A DNA stretch of 64,000 nt. It comes from Anaeromyces robustus (Eukaryota; Neocallimastigomycota; Neocallimastigomycetes; Neocallimastigales; Neocallimastigaceae). The DNA is taken from contig MCFG01000086.1 in assembly GCA_002104895.1 (NCBI GenBank), forward strand, positions 45,001 to 109,000, written 5' to 3'. How positions within the stretch are numbered: position 1 is the first letter of the stretch; every line of letters begins with the position of its first letter. The notes under the pieces are model-generated. The model was not told the origin of the DNA. It was given only the letters and a program-made list of their open reading frames with translations, and ran no database searches. Below, one piece after another: positions 44,559-59,200 of the stretch. The position numbers were made by a program, and so were the translations under genes.

Positions 44559-46152
44559 TTATTCGGATTCTGATTTTTCTTGTTCATTCCATTCTTCTGT
44601 TTGTTCTTTCATAGAATCTTTTACAGCTTTTTCTCTTTCTTCCATACGCTTCTTTCTTTCTTTAAGTTTTTCTACTAATTCCTTTGCATAATTAAATTGA
44701 CCATAAGTATAAGCATTACATGCAAAACATTTTTTAGTTTTTGCATGATTCTCTATAGCACATTTTTCGCAGAAGTAATGACCACATCTTTATTATTATT
44801 ATTATTTAAACAATATAGAATAATTTATTAATAATAAAATTATATAAAAAAAAAATAAATATATATATATATATTATTAGTTGTTAAAAGTCAAAATAAT
44901 TAAAAAAAAAAGTTGATTTTCATTCAATAATAATATAATAAAAATAAAAAAGCTTTTATATATATATAGTGTTTTAAAATTTTTAAAAATTTCATCATTA
45001 ATAATTACTTTGTTTTAATTGGGTTAACAAAATCTTTTCTACATATTAAACAAGCAAATGGTAATTCTTCATCACTACTGTCTTCATCTTCTTCTCCTAT
45101 AAGATAATTATTTAATTCTTCTTCTTCATTAGCTAAGCGTTTTTGCTTTTCTTCCCATTCTCTATCTAATTGCCAACCTGATTTATAATCACCTCTGTCG
45201 TGAAGAAATTTACAACTATCACCATAACCACAATAACCTTTTAAAATTTAAGCAATTTTATTAAAATTTCATTCACATTTATAAATATATATACATATAT
45301 ATAAATTTTATAATTAATTTAAATTTCAAAAATATTAATTTTTCTTTTAATAATCTAATAATAAATATTTTTTTTTATATTTTATTATATAATTATTTTT
45401 ACCAGTTTCTTTATAATCTTTACAAATATCTGGTTGATAATCAAAACGACATGTAACTCTAACATTAGTTGGTGCACGCTGAGGACCAGCTCGTATTTTT
45501 GAAGTAGCTGCATTTCCTGTTGTATTATCCTTCTTTTTGATATATTGTTTGTATGCTGATGCACCTTTATATGTTCCTGAATTTAATTCATCCTTTTTTT
45601 TTTTTTTTAATATTATGTTATATTAAAAAACAGAATTTAGAAACAATATAAACATCATTATATTGAATTTTTAAAAAATTATACATCATATATATATAAT
45701 ATTATATGTTTAAATTTTCATTATATAATAATTAAAATTTTGCAGAATTATTAATTTTAATTATATATAATTATTGAATTTCTATTAAATTATAGTATAA
45801 ATTATTTTATACTTACTTCTGTCATATTAAGTTGTTTTTCTAATAAAGCTACAGCGTCATGTTTGACATCTGTATCAATTTCTATTGTTTTTGTTGCTCC
45901 CATATCATCAGGTAGATTAGAAGTTGCTAAACCAGTAGATTTAAATGAAACATCAATCATTTCTTTTTTTCTTTTTTCTTTTTCTTCTTTTGACAAACCA
46001 GAGGAAGAAGTATTCAATGATACATTGTTATCTCTCTTTTTTTTAATAATAACTGTTTCTTCCTCACTTTCATTATCATTATCAATCGTAACTTTTTTCC
46101 TTTTATGAAGATTCTTTTTTCCACGTTTTTTAAATACTATTGGCTCCTCCAT
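44559..46152 (-). CDS. CWC24: CWC24/RNF113A-like spliceosomal C3H-RING protein
   Basis: Splicing factor that joins the activated spliceosome before the first step. Four exons on the minus strand (46152-45817, 45592-45403, 45237-45009, 44787-44559) give 327 residues. The N-terminal half is charged and low complexity. Then come [49 protein letters not shown], which is the family's C3H finger, and a RING finger: [25 protein letters not shown] ending in CFACN. The phrase ending in [13 protein letters not shown] is characteristic. The C-terminus is a Lys/Glu-rich helix. The second exon's acceptor follows a long A-run on the coding strand. Confidence 0.94.
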
Positions 46153-46725
46153 TTTTTTTTTTTTTTTTTTTTTTTTTAATTATAATTATATATTTTTAAT
46201 AAATAATTGAAATGCTTTTATTTATTATTATTATTTTTATTTATTTTTTTTTATAAAAAAAAAAAATTGTAGATTTATTATATATTGATATAATAAATAT
46301 TATAAATATCTAATTTATGTTATAATATTTAAAAATTATTTATATATAAAAAATTAAACATCGGATTTCAATTGTGAAATCTGATTTTAAAAAAAAAAAA
46401 TAAAATAAAAAAAATAATTAAAATAAAAAATACTTTTTTGAAAAAATACTTATCCAATAAATAATTAATAATTATAATTAATACAGAACATATGTGTATT
46501 ATTAATAATTAATAATTAATTAATGAATATAAAACATGTATATTATTAATAATTAACATAAATTTATGAAAAAGTTACAATAATTTATGTATATTAATAT
46601 TAAAGTTTTTTAGAATTAAAATTAAAGTTGGTAATAAAGGAAAAATATAAAAATAATGAAGGAAAAATATAAAAATAATGAAGTTCAAAAAAAAAAAAAA
46701 TAAAAAAAAAGACATAGAAATTAAA

Positions 46726-46763
<38 letters not shown>

Positions 46764-47471
46764 TAAACTATAGTAATAATGATAATTTATTCATAAAAAC
46801 AAATAACTACAATAATAACAATGATAATAAAAATAAATAATTTATATAAATACAACTTTTTATTAGAATTTTTTTTTATTTAAAAAAAAAAAAAAATATG
46901 TACTAATAATATGATACATATTAATAAATATATATATTACAAAATATATATATTAATGATTATTATTATAAGTGAACTTGCTAATATTATAACTCTTTCA
47001 TGAAAAAAAAAAATTATATATATAGAAAAACGAATAGTATAAACTAAATAAAATTTAAAACTATAACTAAATTTGTGTTATTCATATATTAGGTTTTTAA
47101 AAAAAAAATAAAAAATTATAAGTTATGCTCATATTAATTATAAAATTGATAAAATATGCTTATTTATGTATTGGTATATATCATCTATCTATTGAATGAT
47201 TATTAATTAATTATGTTTAAATCTGTTAGTATTATTATTATTATTATTATTACTTTTTTTTTTAATTAATTATTTGTTTGTTTCAAATTGTAATGACTTG
47301 AATTGGAATTGTATATATATATATATATATATTTTAGTATCAAATTTTATATTAGTTGTGAATTTTCATATATCTATTATCATTTATAACAATAATTATA
47401 TGATATAGAATTATATATTTATATATAATTTTTTAATCAAGTTTTACATTAATTATATATATATGTATATA
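46153..47471. other. Spacer between CWC24 and SEC17 (same strand)
   Basis: About 1.3 kb: A-runs near 46690-46760, a direct repeat GGAAAAATATAAAAATAATGAA around 46638-46682, and a (TA)n run near 47312-47332. It must contain the CWC24 promoter; no clear motif. Confidence 0.55.
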
Positions 47472-48628
47472 TTAACATAAAATTTTCATATTAATAAACT
47501 GTTTTATTTGTAATAAAAGTTTCAATCTCCATGTATCAAATGGAGAACGTTTGTCAAAATCTTGTAATATTTGAACAAAATATTCAGGATCTTTCTTTTC
47601 AACAGAAAATATTAAATTTTTTAAAAATCTATATTCATCACTGTCCTTGAAATCATTGTTAAATCGTATACAGATATTTAGTATATTCATTAATTTATTA
47701 GGTAATACATTATCTCTTAAATTTTGATAAAGTTGACATAACCCTGCATTAAGAATATAATTATTTGTAGAATACCATGATTTATTTAATTTTTCCGATA
47801 TTTTTGATATTTTAAAAAATATATCGATGGTTTTTTCATATTGTTCTAATTCACTATAAAATATAGCAATTTTTTCATAACATTCTAACTGTTTTGTTTC
47901 ATCCATTTCATTATTTAATAATTCTATAGCAGTTTCATAAGCCGCAATAGCACTATGAATATCATTAAGATTTGATTCATATATTTCTCCAATAGCAATT
48001 TGATGCTTAGCTGCTTTTCTAAATCTTCCATTCTCTTTACATAATTCTACGGCATTATTTAACGCGTATATTGCATCCGAAGAACTATAATCTCTATAAC
48101 AATTAGATGAATCTATGTAAAGTGTTATTGCTTCAATTGGATTTTGTTTATTATAGCAAGTAGCTGCTCGAAAATATGCATCACCTGCTTCCATCCATTT
48201 TTTTGAAAGTTTATAAATAAGACCAGCTTTTTTATATAATTCCGCGGCTTTTAAAAGTTTCGAACTTAAAAAAAAAAAAATAATGATGATTAATTAAAAA
48301 AGATATTGGTATTTTTTTATTGTTATTATTATTGAATAATGATTAATTAAAAATGAAGTTGGTATTATTATTATTATTATTATTGTTGTTGTTGTTGTTG
48401 TTGTTGTTATTATTATTAAGTATTATGTTATAATAAAATGAAAATTAAAAAAAAAAAAATAAATTAGTTATTTAGTATTTAATTAATATATTAAATTATA
48501 ATTATCAATTATAAAATATATAAAAATTTATTTATTTATTTTTACTTTCTATAAAACCAACTCTTTTTTAGTTTTTCAGCATCTTTGATATAATTTTCTG
48601 CTTCTTGGGTATTTAAATTGGTAATCAT
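47472..48628 (-). CDS. SEC17: Alpha-SNAP (Sec17)
   Basis: Adaptor that recruits the NSF/Sec18 ATPase to SNARE complexes for disassembly on secretory membranes. Two exons on the minus strand, 48628-48546 and 48264-47472, give 291 residues, the normal alpha-SNAP length. It is an all-helical TPR-like solenoid: LLKAAELYKKAGLIYKLSKKW, then GDAYFRAATCY, NNAVELCKENGRFRKAAKHQIAIGEIYE (best-conserved stretch), SAIAAYETAIELL and YEKTIDIF. It ends with SPFDTWRLKLLLQIKQFI, matching the helix that stimulates NSF. The extreme C-terminus (NMKILC) differs from the usual acidic-Leu end, so the last few residues deserve an RNA check. The intron carries a (TTG)n run. Confidence 0.93.
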
Positions 48629-50196
48629 TTTTTAATTAACTATTATTTTAAATGTGATAGCTAAGAAGTAATAAAAAAAATTCATAATATTTAAAGTTAG
48701 AGAAAATATTGTATTATATATACATGTTATTTAATATACATCTATATTATCTGTCTCTTTATTTTTATTTCTATTATATATATATATATATATATTATGT
48801 ATTTATGTATTTATGTATTTGAATTATAAATTTAGATGTGACTAAGCCAAAAAATATAAAAAAACTAATTACATTAAAATGATTATGAATTCAAATACTT
48901 AAAAATAACACAGAAAACATAAAAAAAATATTAATATCAATTTCTTTTTATAAATAAAGATGAATATTTATAAAATTGAATTATTTTTATATATACATTC
49001 TTATTTTATTTGTATTTTTTTTTTATATATATCTATAAAAAAAGGTATATAATAAAATAGATTAAAGATATTATATAAAAAAATATTAAATAATATAAAA
49101 TAATTTGTTATAGTTACATATATTTTTTTATAATAATATTAATAATAATATTACTATTATTATTATTTAATATTATTTATTATTATTATTATATTTAATA
49201 TTACATACAATTAATTTAAATTTAAGTTTTTATTATTATTTAATATTTAATATTTTAATTGAACTAATTTATTTTAATATACTCAATAGTATGCATATAC
49301 AATATTCTATTTAATTTTTAATAACAATATTAATATATATATTTTACCATAAACATTTTAAAAACTATAATTAATAATAAAAATTAAATCTCCTTTTAAT
49401 TATATTTATATTAGTATAATATAAATAATATATTGGAATATATTATATTTATATTATACTAATTAACATACTTTTATTTCGTTCTATAAATTTTAATATT
49501 ATTTATTATTTTCATCATTCATTTCATCAAACATATTAAAGCAAATTCTCTATTAATTAATTAATTAATATATATTTATTTTACATGTCAATATATTTAT
49601 AATAAATATTATATATTAACAAAAAAGGAAAATTTAATTTAGATTAGAAAATTTGACATTTTCATTTTTGTATTACTTTGCAAAGTATAATAAAATTTTA
49701 TGATTATATAAAACTAATAAAATATATATATACACCAGATATAAAGATATAATTATATAAAACTTATAAAAAATATACACCAGATATAAAAAAGTTTTTT
49801 ATATAACTATTATATATTAATATTAATATTTAGAAAAAAAATTAAAAGCAACTATTAATAATTGTTTTATGAAATTATGAATAATAATAATAAATAAACA
49901 ATGGAATGATAAAATAACGATTATATAATATAAATAAAAAATATACAAATATCATTCTATACTATTTAAACATTGTTGATGAATCATTTCTATAGTATTT
50001 TTAAAATCAAAATGTCAATTGTCAAATTAATCAAACCATAATATGTTTTATTAATTAAATAAAGACAAACAAAAAAAAAATAAAAATAAAAAAATATAAT
50101 AAAAATATTAATAATTAAAAATTTAATAAAATATCTTTATATCATATTCTTCATTATTTTATTTTATAATTAAGTATTTTTAATGATTTTTATATA

Positions 50197-50200
50197 ATGT

Positions 50201-50259
<59 letters not shown>

Positions 50260-50282
50260 TTATTTATTATTTATTATTATTT

Positions 50283-50318
<36 letters not shown>

Positions 50319-50324
50319 TTATTT

Positions 50325-50368
<44 letters not shown>

Positions 50369-50411
50369 TTATTTATTATTTATTATTTATTATTATTTAT
50401 TATTTATTTAG
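50197..50411 (+). repeat. (TTTA)n array interspersed with TTATTATT units
   Basis: TTTA blocks alternate with TTATTTATTATTTATT blocks, so the tetranucleotide array is broken into several segments. Confidence 0.95.
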
Positions 50412-50580
50412 ATTATATTTCTTAATTTGAGTATCTTTAATAATTTATAAATGATTATTATAAATATATAAATATTATTTTATATTTTTAATACATTAAT
50501 TTAAATTTTAAATTTTTTGTATATTAATGTATTAAAAAATTTAATAATAAACATTTATTTTTAATATAAGTGGCTTCCTA

Positions 50581-50622
50581 TTGACCAATCATATTGGCAT
50601 ACAAATAATAATTATTGGTCAA
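50581..50622. promoter_or_regulatory. Inverted CCAAT-box cluster upstream of RPL26
   Basis: TTGACCAAT (50581-50589) and its exact reverse complement ATTGGTCAA (50614-50622) face each other, with a third ATTGG at 50593-50597. CCAAT is the site of the Hap/NF-Y complex. They lie about 105-145 bases before the RPL26 start codon. Function is inferred. Confidence 0.5.
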
Positions 50623-50726
50623 AAAATATAGTGACTCGATACTGTTAAAGTTGAATTACCTTTTGTGAATTCTTTTTTTCCTCCTTTTACACTGCACGAA
50701 CGATATATTATTTTTGTTCGATAAAA

Positions 50727-51557
50727 ATGAAGTTCTCCAACGACGGTAATGATTGATGAATGAGTGCTTGTTTTAAAATATTATTATATGTTTTTATATA
50801 TTAGTGTTGTTTATTGTGTTGTGAATTTTATTTAAAAATGTGTTGAATAATTATGTGTTTATGATAATTTTTTATGAATTTATAAAGTTGCTATGATATC
50901 ATAGAATGTATGATATAATAGTAAACTATGAAACTTATGTCCTAATACTTTAAATATATAATGTATACTAATTATATACTATATTATTATATTATATTAT
51001 ATCATATATACTACTTTTATTATAAACTATCATTAAATTAAAAAATAGTTTCATCTTCACGCAGTAAGTCCCGCAAGGCTCACTTCTCTGCTCCATCTTC
51101 CATTCGCCGTAAGATCATGAGCGCTTCTCTTTCCAAGGAATTAAGAGAAAAGCACCATGTAAGTACATAAGAAAAAATAAATAAACAAATAAAAGATTGA
51201 AGGATGTATATATATTTTATATGTGGTTAAAGGTAATGAAATGTTAATATATAAATTATTATATTATATAAATTATTATATATAAAGGTCCGCTCTATGC
51301 CAATTCGTAAGGATGATGAAGTTACCATCGTTCGCGGTGCCTTCAAGGGTCGTGAAGGAAAGGTTGTCACTGTCTACCGTAAGAAGTGGATCATTCACAT
51401 TGAACGTGTCACCAAGGAAAAGACTAATGGTGCCTCTGTCCCAATCCCAATCCACCCATCCAAGGTCATGATCACCAAGTTAAAGATGGATAAGGACAGA
51501 AAGGATCTCTTAGAACGTAAGGCTGCCAACAAGCAAGTAAGTAACAATAATAGTTAA
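50727..51557 (+). CDS. RPL26: 60S ribosomal protein L26 (uL24)
   Basis: Large-subunit protein near the nascent-chain exit. Exons 50727-50745 (19 bases, MKFSND plus one base), 51049-51158 and 51288-51557 give 132 residues. The sequence follows the family closely: [29 protein letters not shown], then [12 protein letters not shown], a KOW motif ([20 protein letters not shown]), and [17 protein letters not shown]. The acceptor at 51047-51048 was chosen because it restores the [10 protein letters not shown] join. Codon use is clearly biased (AAG, GTC, ATC, CGT, TCC) compared with neighbours, as expected for a highly expressed gene. The last residues are uncertain. The frame reads through to a stop at 51557, but CAA|GTAAGT at 51537-51538 is also a good donor, and an exon near 51711 could replace the final six codons. 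Confidence 0.95.
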
Positions 51558-53185
51558 TATAATATTTTTTTATATATAAAAATTTTATTCTAATTTATAT
51601 TACTCTTGTTTTTATTCTTTTAATATTAATTATTAAAAAAAATAGTAAATCATTTTTATTAAGAATAAATTGTAATAAATGAAAAAAATAATAAAAATAT
51701 CAATTTTCAGTTACGTCGAAAGTTGATAATTGAAAAAAAAATATCGGTTTATTTAAACAAGTAGATTCAGTAATGTTTGATTGTGTCATGTTTATCGAGA
51801 AATTTTAAAATAGAATGGATACTTTTTTATAATATATAGACATTAATAGAATATTATTTAAATAAATAAACTTTCAAGTAATATAAATTTTTTAATTTAA
51901 AAAATAAAGGAAGAAGAAAAGGAAAATATTATTTTATTCAAGAAAAACAAAAAATTATTTGGTAAAAATTTATATGAATATTTAAACAATATTTTTAACC
52001 TTTAATAAACAATTGTGGCATCTTTACATATATTTTAGGAATGAAAGTATAATTAACAATGGGATAAATTAATTAAAAGGATAAACGTAATTGATAATTT
52101 AAAAAATATTAATTGTTAAAATTTGAAATTTAAATGTTGAATATCGAGCCTTTTATATACTTGAGCAAAATTAATTGTAGTAATGTTTAATTCTTTTTAG
52201 AATTCTTTTCGTTTTTTTTTTTTTTACATTTTATAATTTATTTATATATTTTTTTATTTTATTTTCTTTTTTTTTTTTTTTTTTTTTTTCTTTCTTTCTT
52301 TATAAAGTAATTATTAATAATTAATAATTAATATTTTTTTTAAAAAAACTAATTGAATGTTTAATTCTTCTCTTTTAAATTCTTTTTTTATACTTTTATT
52401 TTTTTTCATTTTATTATTTTTACAATTCTAAATAACTAATATTATATAAATATGATTTGTTTATATATGACTTATCACTTATCACTGCAGTTAGAATAGT
52501 AAAATCTTATTAAGTAACTAATTCCATAGTTGTGATTTTATTATTTCTTTTTTTATTAATTCTTTTTTTTACAGTTAAGATACTTTATTTAAAAATATTT
52601 AAAAAATAATTATCTATGACCTTATATTTATTGAAATATTTATAATAATGAAATAAAGTATAAAATAAAATTTTTAAAATAATATAAATTATTTTAATAA
52701 AACTTTTTATTTTATTTTTATACTATAAAATAAGTATATGTTTAATCATATTTCAAAAATTTATTCTTATATTTCATTGAAATATTCCATAAATAAGTAA
52801 GATTAATTATATTCTTCATATAATTCGGAAAAAAAAAAAATAATTATTTCTTTTAATTATCTTAAATTAGAAGAAAATTAGAAGAAAAAAAAAAAAAAAA
52901 CTTGTATTATATTCAAACTTCTCCTTTTATTATTATAGTGCTACTTTTATATATATATAAGTTTTTTTAATATAATAGAATTATTAAAATAAAATAATAT
53001 TACATATTTTATAAAGTGTTGTGTTACTTATTATATGTATAGCTTTTTTATATTATAAAAATAAAATAAAATTAAATATTAATTTTACAAATAAATTATT
53101 TATTTTGTTGTTTTAACAAAAACAGTTAAGTTTGTATATAATAATTTAAAGTTTTGATTTTCTGAAAAAAAAAAAATTAATAATA
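51558..53185. other. Spacer between RPL26 and the giant reading frame
   Basis: About 1.6 kb, A/T-rich, with T-runs near 52269-52289 and A-runs near 52884-52901. It may include the RPL26 3' UTR or a short last exon near 51711. No other gene seen. Confidence 0.55.
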
Positions 53186-56100
53186 ATGAGTAAAAAAGAT
53201 GAAATTGTGAATGCAATTTTTTTTAAAAGAAAACATAAAATATTAATTGATAATAATAAGGATATTAATCAATTTTATAAATTAAATCTTGAAGGAGCTA
53301 TTAATAATAATGAATATTTAATTGCTTCAAAATATTACATATCAGTTAAAAAGTGTCAACTTTTATATTGTATATTAACAATCAATAATGAAATTGATAT
53401 TGAATTTGAAAATGGAAAACTATTAAATAAAGACAAAGAGATTTTAAAGGATAAAGAATTGGAAGAAAACTTAATAAATTTAGTAGAAAATGAAACAAAA
53501 AAAATAAGAGAAAAACTAAATTTAGCTCTTAGTATCAATGAAAATATACTCTCTTTAGGATATTGTATGGATATTGAGCTAATAAAAAATGTAGCTCTCT
53601 ATGATGAAAAACAAATGAAAAATTTCAATATATTTTTACCAGCTCAAATTAAATCATATATCAAAGATGATAAAAATTATGAACCTGTTTATCCTAATTT
53701 TCCTGATCAACATATTGATGAAAAATATTTTTATTTTTATTATTGTAAATGGTTGTACAGTTTAGAACAGGCATCTACAGATATTCTTACAATTTCTTCA
53801 TTTGATCCCAATACAATTCCAAGTTCATATAAACTTGTATTTAATAATATTCAAACAATGAAATTCACTGAATTATATCAATTTTTATTTACTCATTTTT
53901 TTAGAGATGATATAAAATTTACTATTATTTCATTAGGAGATAAAAACGAATTTTATCAAATAATAACAAATATAATGAGTTCACATTCTCCCTTCAATGA
54001 TGAAGATATTAATGATATATGTAATTTTATTAAATATGAAGAGTGTCATTTAGAATATATACCATCTGTTGTACCTAATAAACATAATTTAGGAGAAATA
54101 TCAAAATTATTATTTAATAATAACCGTAAGATGTCTCAAAAAGATATAATTTTACCTAGATTTAAAGAGCCTGTAGTAGATGATGTTTTAAACTTGGCAT
54201 TAGCATATAATAATAAATCCATTTCCTACAATGTCCGGGAAAGAATAAATTTTGATTATTATGAAGTAGAATTATTAATAGAATTATTAAAAAGATGTAA
54301 TAGACGTTACTATGAATATATCAAAAAAAACGAAAGATGGAAAATTATATTTAGAGAATTTATTTCTCATATTGACAAATTTGATAAACTCTATCCTGAT
54401 TTGTATGCCGAAAACAATTTAATCAATAAATATTTAACTTTTAATTCTATTTTTCTTAAGCGAGCTAATAAAATTATTATGTATGAAGAAGAAGAAAATG
54501 TACTTAACAATTATTTTAAACGCAATCTTGAAAAAGCTCTTATTAATAATAATCTTATAACAAATTCCAAAAAATATAGTTTAACTGTCAAACAATGCAA
54601 TTTTATTAATTGTATTTTATCGTTGAATAATAAAATAGATATTGAATATGAAAATGCAAAATGTATTCGTAATGCGCAGGCTATTACAGATGATACTTTT
54701 ATGGAAGTATTAAATAATATCATTGAAAAGGAAACTAATCATATAAAAGAAAAATTAAAATATCCTCTTATTCTTATAGAGAATCTTAGTGAATATGGGT
54801 ATATTTTGTCCCCAAATTTAATGCAAATTATATCTTTTTACGATAAATATGAAATATATGAATTAGGTATATTTTTATTAAAAAATCTTAAAAATATACC
54901 TTACGGGGCTAGGTACGATCCAAATAAAATACCATTTATTGAAAAAGATAAAGACGATAATAATAAGAATAATCATAATGATGATTCTGATGATGATATT
55001 TTTTCAGATAGCTCATTTGAACAAATGTATAATGACGATGATTCTGACGATCTGGAAGAAGAAAAAATAGAAAAAATTATTAGCGATAATATTAATGAAA
55101 ATATGGATTTATTTTACTATCATTATTGTAAATGGCTTTATTATGTAGAAAAATCAGTCATAAATAATGAAGAAAGTTTAAATAAAGTAGAATTTCCATC
55201 AAACTTTAAAGAAGATAAAAAAATTATCAAAAAAATCATGGAAAATGATGAAAAGAAAAATTTACAATGGGAAATTATTCATGCTAGTAATGAAGATGAA
55301 TTTTATAAAATGATTCGAGAACTGTTTGTTTCTCCAACATCCTTTTCTCCTTTTAAGATTAAAGTCATATATAATTTTATTCGAGCAGAAGATAATTATT
55401 GGGATTATATTTCAAAGGATATTCCTAATAAGAATAATTTAGCTCAAATAATTTATGCAATATTTTATGAAAAAATTAACTTTTCTTCCAAAGAAGACTT
55501 TTTTACTTCAGAACTCATGAAGAGAATTGTGTCATTATTTCATAATGTAAATGAAGTATTACGGTTAATTATTTGTTTATCTAATCAAAATACAAAACCT
55601 AATTTAGATAAAGTTCAACCTATTAGAAATTTTTGTAAAGATCAGGAAAATACTATAAAATTTATTTTCAAAATTTTAGACCACTGTGATTCAACTACTC
55701 GATATGAAGAATTTATGAAATATCAACAAATATGGAGTCGTTTTTGTGGTAGAATAGATTACCAAAAATTAAAAATTGAACATAAAGAAATTGTAGAGGA
55801 TTTATTATCAGTATCGAAAGATTATTACTTCAGAGCTGTTTTTTTGAAAAGGCGTAATAAAATTTATCTTGAAAAAAAAAAAAATATGGATCTCAATATC
55901 TATTATAAAAATAACCTTGAAAAAGCAATCCAAAATGATAAATACTTTTCATCCTTCCCTCAATTAAAAATTAAAGTTAAAAAATGTCAATTGTTATATT
56001 GTATTTTAACATTGAATGATAATCAGGAAATGGAATTTGAAAATGGAAAATTATTTACTAAACCACCTTCTGAACTGACTGATATTACCATTAAAATAGA

Positions 56101-56206
56101 AACTACAGAAAATACTTATAATGATAATAGTGATGATGAAAACAGCATTAGTGATGATGAAAACAGTATTAGTAATGATGAAAACAGTATTAGAAATGAT
56201 GAAAAC

Positions 56207-56257
<51 letters not shown>

Positions 56258-59200
56258 GAAATTACTAAAAATAATCAAACGAAAAAATTAGAAGAAACAT
56301 TAATGGATCATTTAAAAGAAATAGTAGAAATAGAAACTAAAGACATTCGTAAAAAGTTAAACTTAATTCTTTCATTAAATGAAAATGTTTATGTTTTTGG
56401 ATATATCATGGATATTGATTTAATAGAAATATTATCATTATACACTCCATATGAATTAGAAGAACTCTCATATTTCTTTACTGAACAATTACCTAATACT
56501 GGAAACATAAGTTTACCTTTCCCAAAATTCCCGTATATGTATCTTAATATCAAAAAAACATTTTACAGTAGTTACTGTAAATGGCTCTCTCGTTTAGAAC
56601 GTATTTTTCATTATGATGAAACAGCAATTCCAATGAGTTTTAAGAAATTTTTATTCAAAAATAATAATGTATATAAATCAAAAGAAAAAAAAGAAGAAGA
56701 AGATATTGATATAGAAGATTTAGAAGATTTAGAAGATTTAGAAGAAGAAAATGATAATAGTGATAATGAAAATGAAAAATATAAAAAAAGTGAAAATGAA
56801 GTAGAAGATAAGTTAACGAGAAGAAAAAGAATTAAATATGAAATGAATATTGATACCAATGATTCAGGATTGAAAATTATTATGTTAGGAGAAAAAGAAG
56901 AATTTTATCAAACGATATCCAGAATTATGGTAGCACCAGAAGCTGGTAATTCAAATGATCTTGGTAATTTGAAAACATTTATTCAATATGAAAAAGATCA
57001 TTTAAAGTATATTCCTGAAACTATTCCTAATAAAGAAAACTTAGCAAACATTGTTCACTTATTATTAAAGCATTATTCCAATGAAACTTGGCCAGAGGAT
57101 GTTATTGTTCCACTCTTTAGGAATGTTAACGATGTATTAAGACTTGCATTAGTTCTTTCAGATCATTCTGCATCTGATTTAGGTAAACCTCAACGATTTA
57201 AATCATTTAGTAATAAAGAAAGAAGATTGTTTATGAAACTTATAAATAATTGTGGTGGAGATCGCTATGATGATTTAATAAAATATCATAACATTTGGTC
57301 CAGATTTTTTGAAAGAATTCATCCATTAAAATATAAAGCAATCTATTCTGATTTAATTGAAGATTTATTAGGTACTTATAGATTTATGGGAGATCCTAAT
57401 AATAAACAGCTTAGAATGGAATATTCATTTTATATTATGTTATTGAAATTGGATGAACGTTTAATGAAATATAGAGAAGATACTATTAAATTAATTCAAT
57501 ATAAAAAGCCTGTAGACAGAATAGAATATTATATGGATTTATATAATATTAGTTATTCCATTGAAAATGTAAGTTTATTCTTTAATTTAGAATTTCTCGA
57601 TAATAATGATCCAAATGATAATAAAAATCCTAATGTAGATTATAGTCGTATTGAAGATGATAATGTAGAAATTGTCCGCACCATTGTTAAAAATTTAAGA
57701 ATTAATAAAGTCTTAACCGAACGAAACATACCATTTAATAAATATGAACATGAAAAAATCATAGAAAAATTCAAAAATTTGAAAATGTTACCAGAAGAAA
57801 TGAAGAACTACCTTTATTCATATTTACAAAGTCTTGTTCCTATCTTTTCAGGTAGTTTAAGCATCATAAATCGTACTTATCAAAATAATTGGGATAGTAG
57901 AAATCGAGGAAATGTATCTGAAGACTATTACAATGAATACATTCATGCTTTGAAAAGTAACAGTATTTCTCTTTACCGTACTTTAATTCCTGTTTTAGAT
58001 ACAGATTTGATTCAAAAAAGAATAAATGAAATTCTTCCTCTGATCAACCAACTTAATAATCAAGCTCGTAACTATAAACAGAAAAGACAACCATTCAATT
58101 CTAAATGGGTAGAACTAATTAGCGAGAAAAAAATAGAAGAAGCAGCCCAATTATTATCCCGTAAACCAGGTATTTTTTTGAGACAGTTAGATGAATTAAT
58201 TACAAAGAGTGAGAAAGAAAGTGAAAAAAATTTAATTATTCAATTATTTGAAGAAGTAGCTAATAAAGCTTCTATTAAAGTGTTATTAAGTATGAAAGGT
58301 TATTTCCAAAAAAGAACTAAAACTTTGAAGGGTAGAGCCTTCTTAATTCAAAGTGGTTTCAAAGAAAGAAAAAAGAATCAAAATGATCGAATTGTTAATT
58401 TAAATCAAGGGGTAGTCACTAGGACTCATAATACTATTTATTATACTACTAAAAAAGTGAAAAAGCCATTGGATGAGCAAATGTGTCAAAGAATAGTTAG
58501 AATTTGTGATGAAACCCTTAAAAGAAATTTCAAAACCAAACAAAAATTAAATCGTGTCTATATCAGTCCTGATATTGAAAAATTTATCATTCCATATGAT
58601 CTTCGTAGTGAAAAAAAAGCCAATGGAAAAATGTATACAAAAGGTACACGTATAAACATTAAATTCAAGGAAATAACAGAAGAATATCGTGAAAAATTAA
58701 TTGAAGATTTAGAAAAAAAATTAGAAAAGAATAAAAAGAAGGTAAAAAAATACATAGAAAAAAAGGGGAAATTTGAAATTAAATATATCAATCAAGAATT
58801 AAAGGAACAACATCATGATAAAAATAAAATAATAAAAAGATTAAAAAATATGGAAAAAAAATTAGACACTCTTAAAAATTCTGTTGAAAAGAATGAAGAA
58901 GAATTAGAAACCATGAAAAATTATACTCCTGGTTCAACCTACAAATATATACGATTATATATTATCAATCATAAAAACTTTACTCTTGAATTGTACAATG
59001 AAGATTTACAATTAAAAAAAATGTTCCCAACTCTTAAAGAATATGACCATATCAATCCCAATCCATTTTATCGAGGAAAGCATTATGATAATGATAATAA
59101 TAGTAATGAAAATGTTGATGATGATCATAATGACGCAAAAGAAGTTGATAAAAATTTAGGCGATACTATTTTTTATAATTATGGAGATAATCAAATATTT

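Larger units (their letters stand above)
48629..50726. other. Divergent spacer SEC17 / RPL26
   Basis: About 2.1 kb. It contains the (TTTA)/(TTTATTA) array at 50197-50411. From 50560 to the RPL26 ATG base composition becomes more mixed, and CCAAT-type sites are present. The rest is A/T-rich without genes. Confidence 0.6.

Noticed and set aside
45863-46108. Ser/Phe-rich plus-strand frame
   Set aside because: Antisense of CWC24 exon 1.
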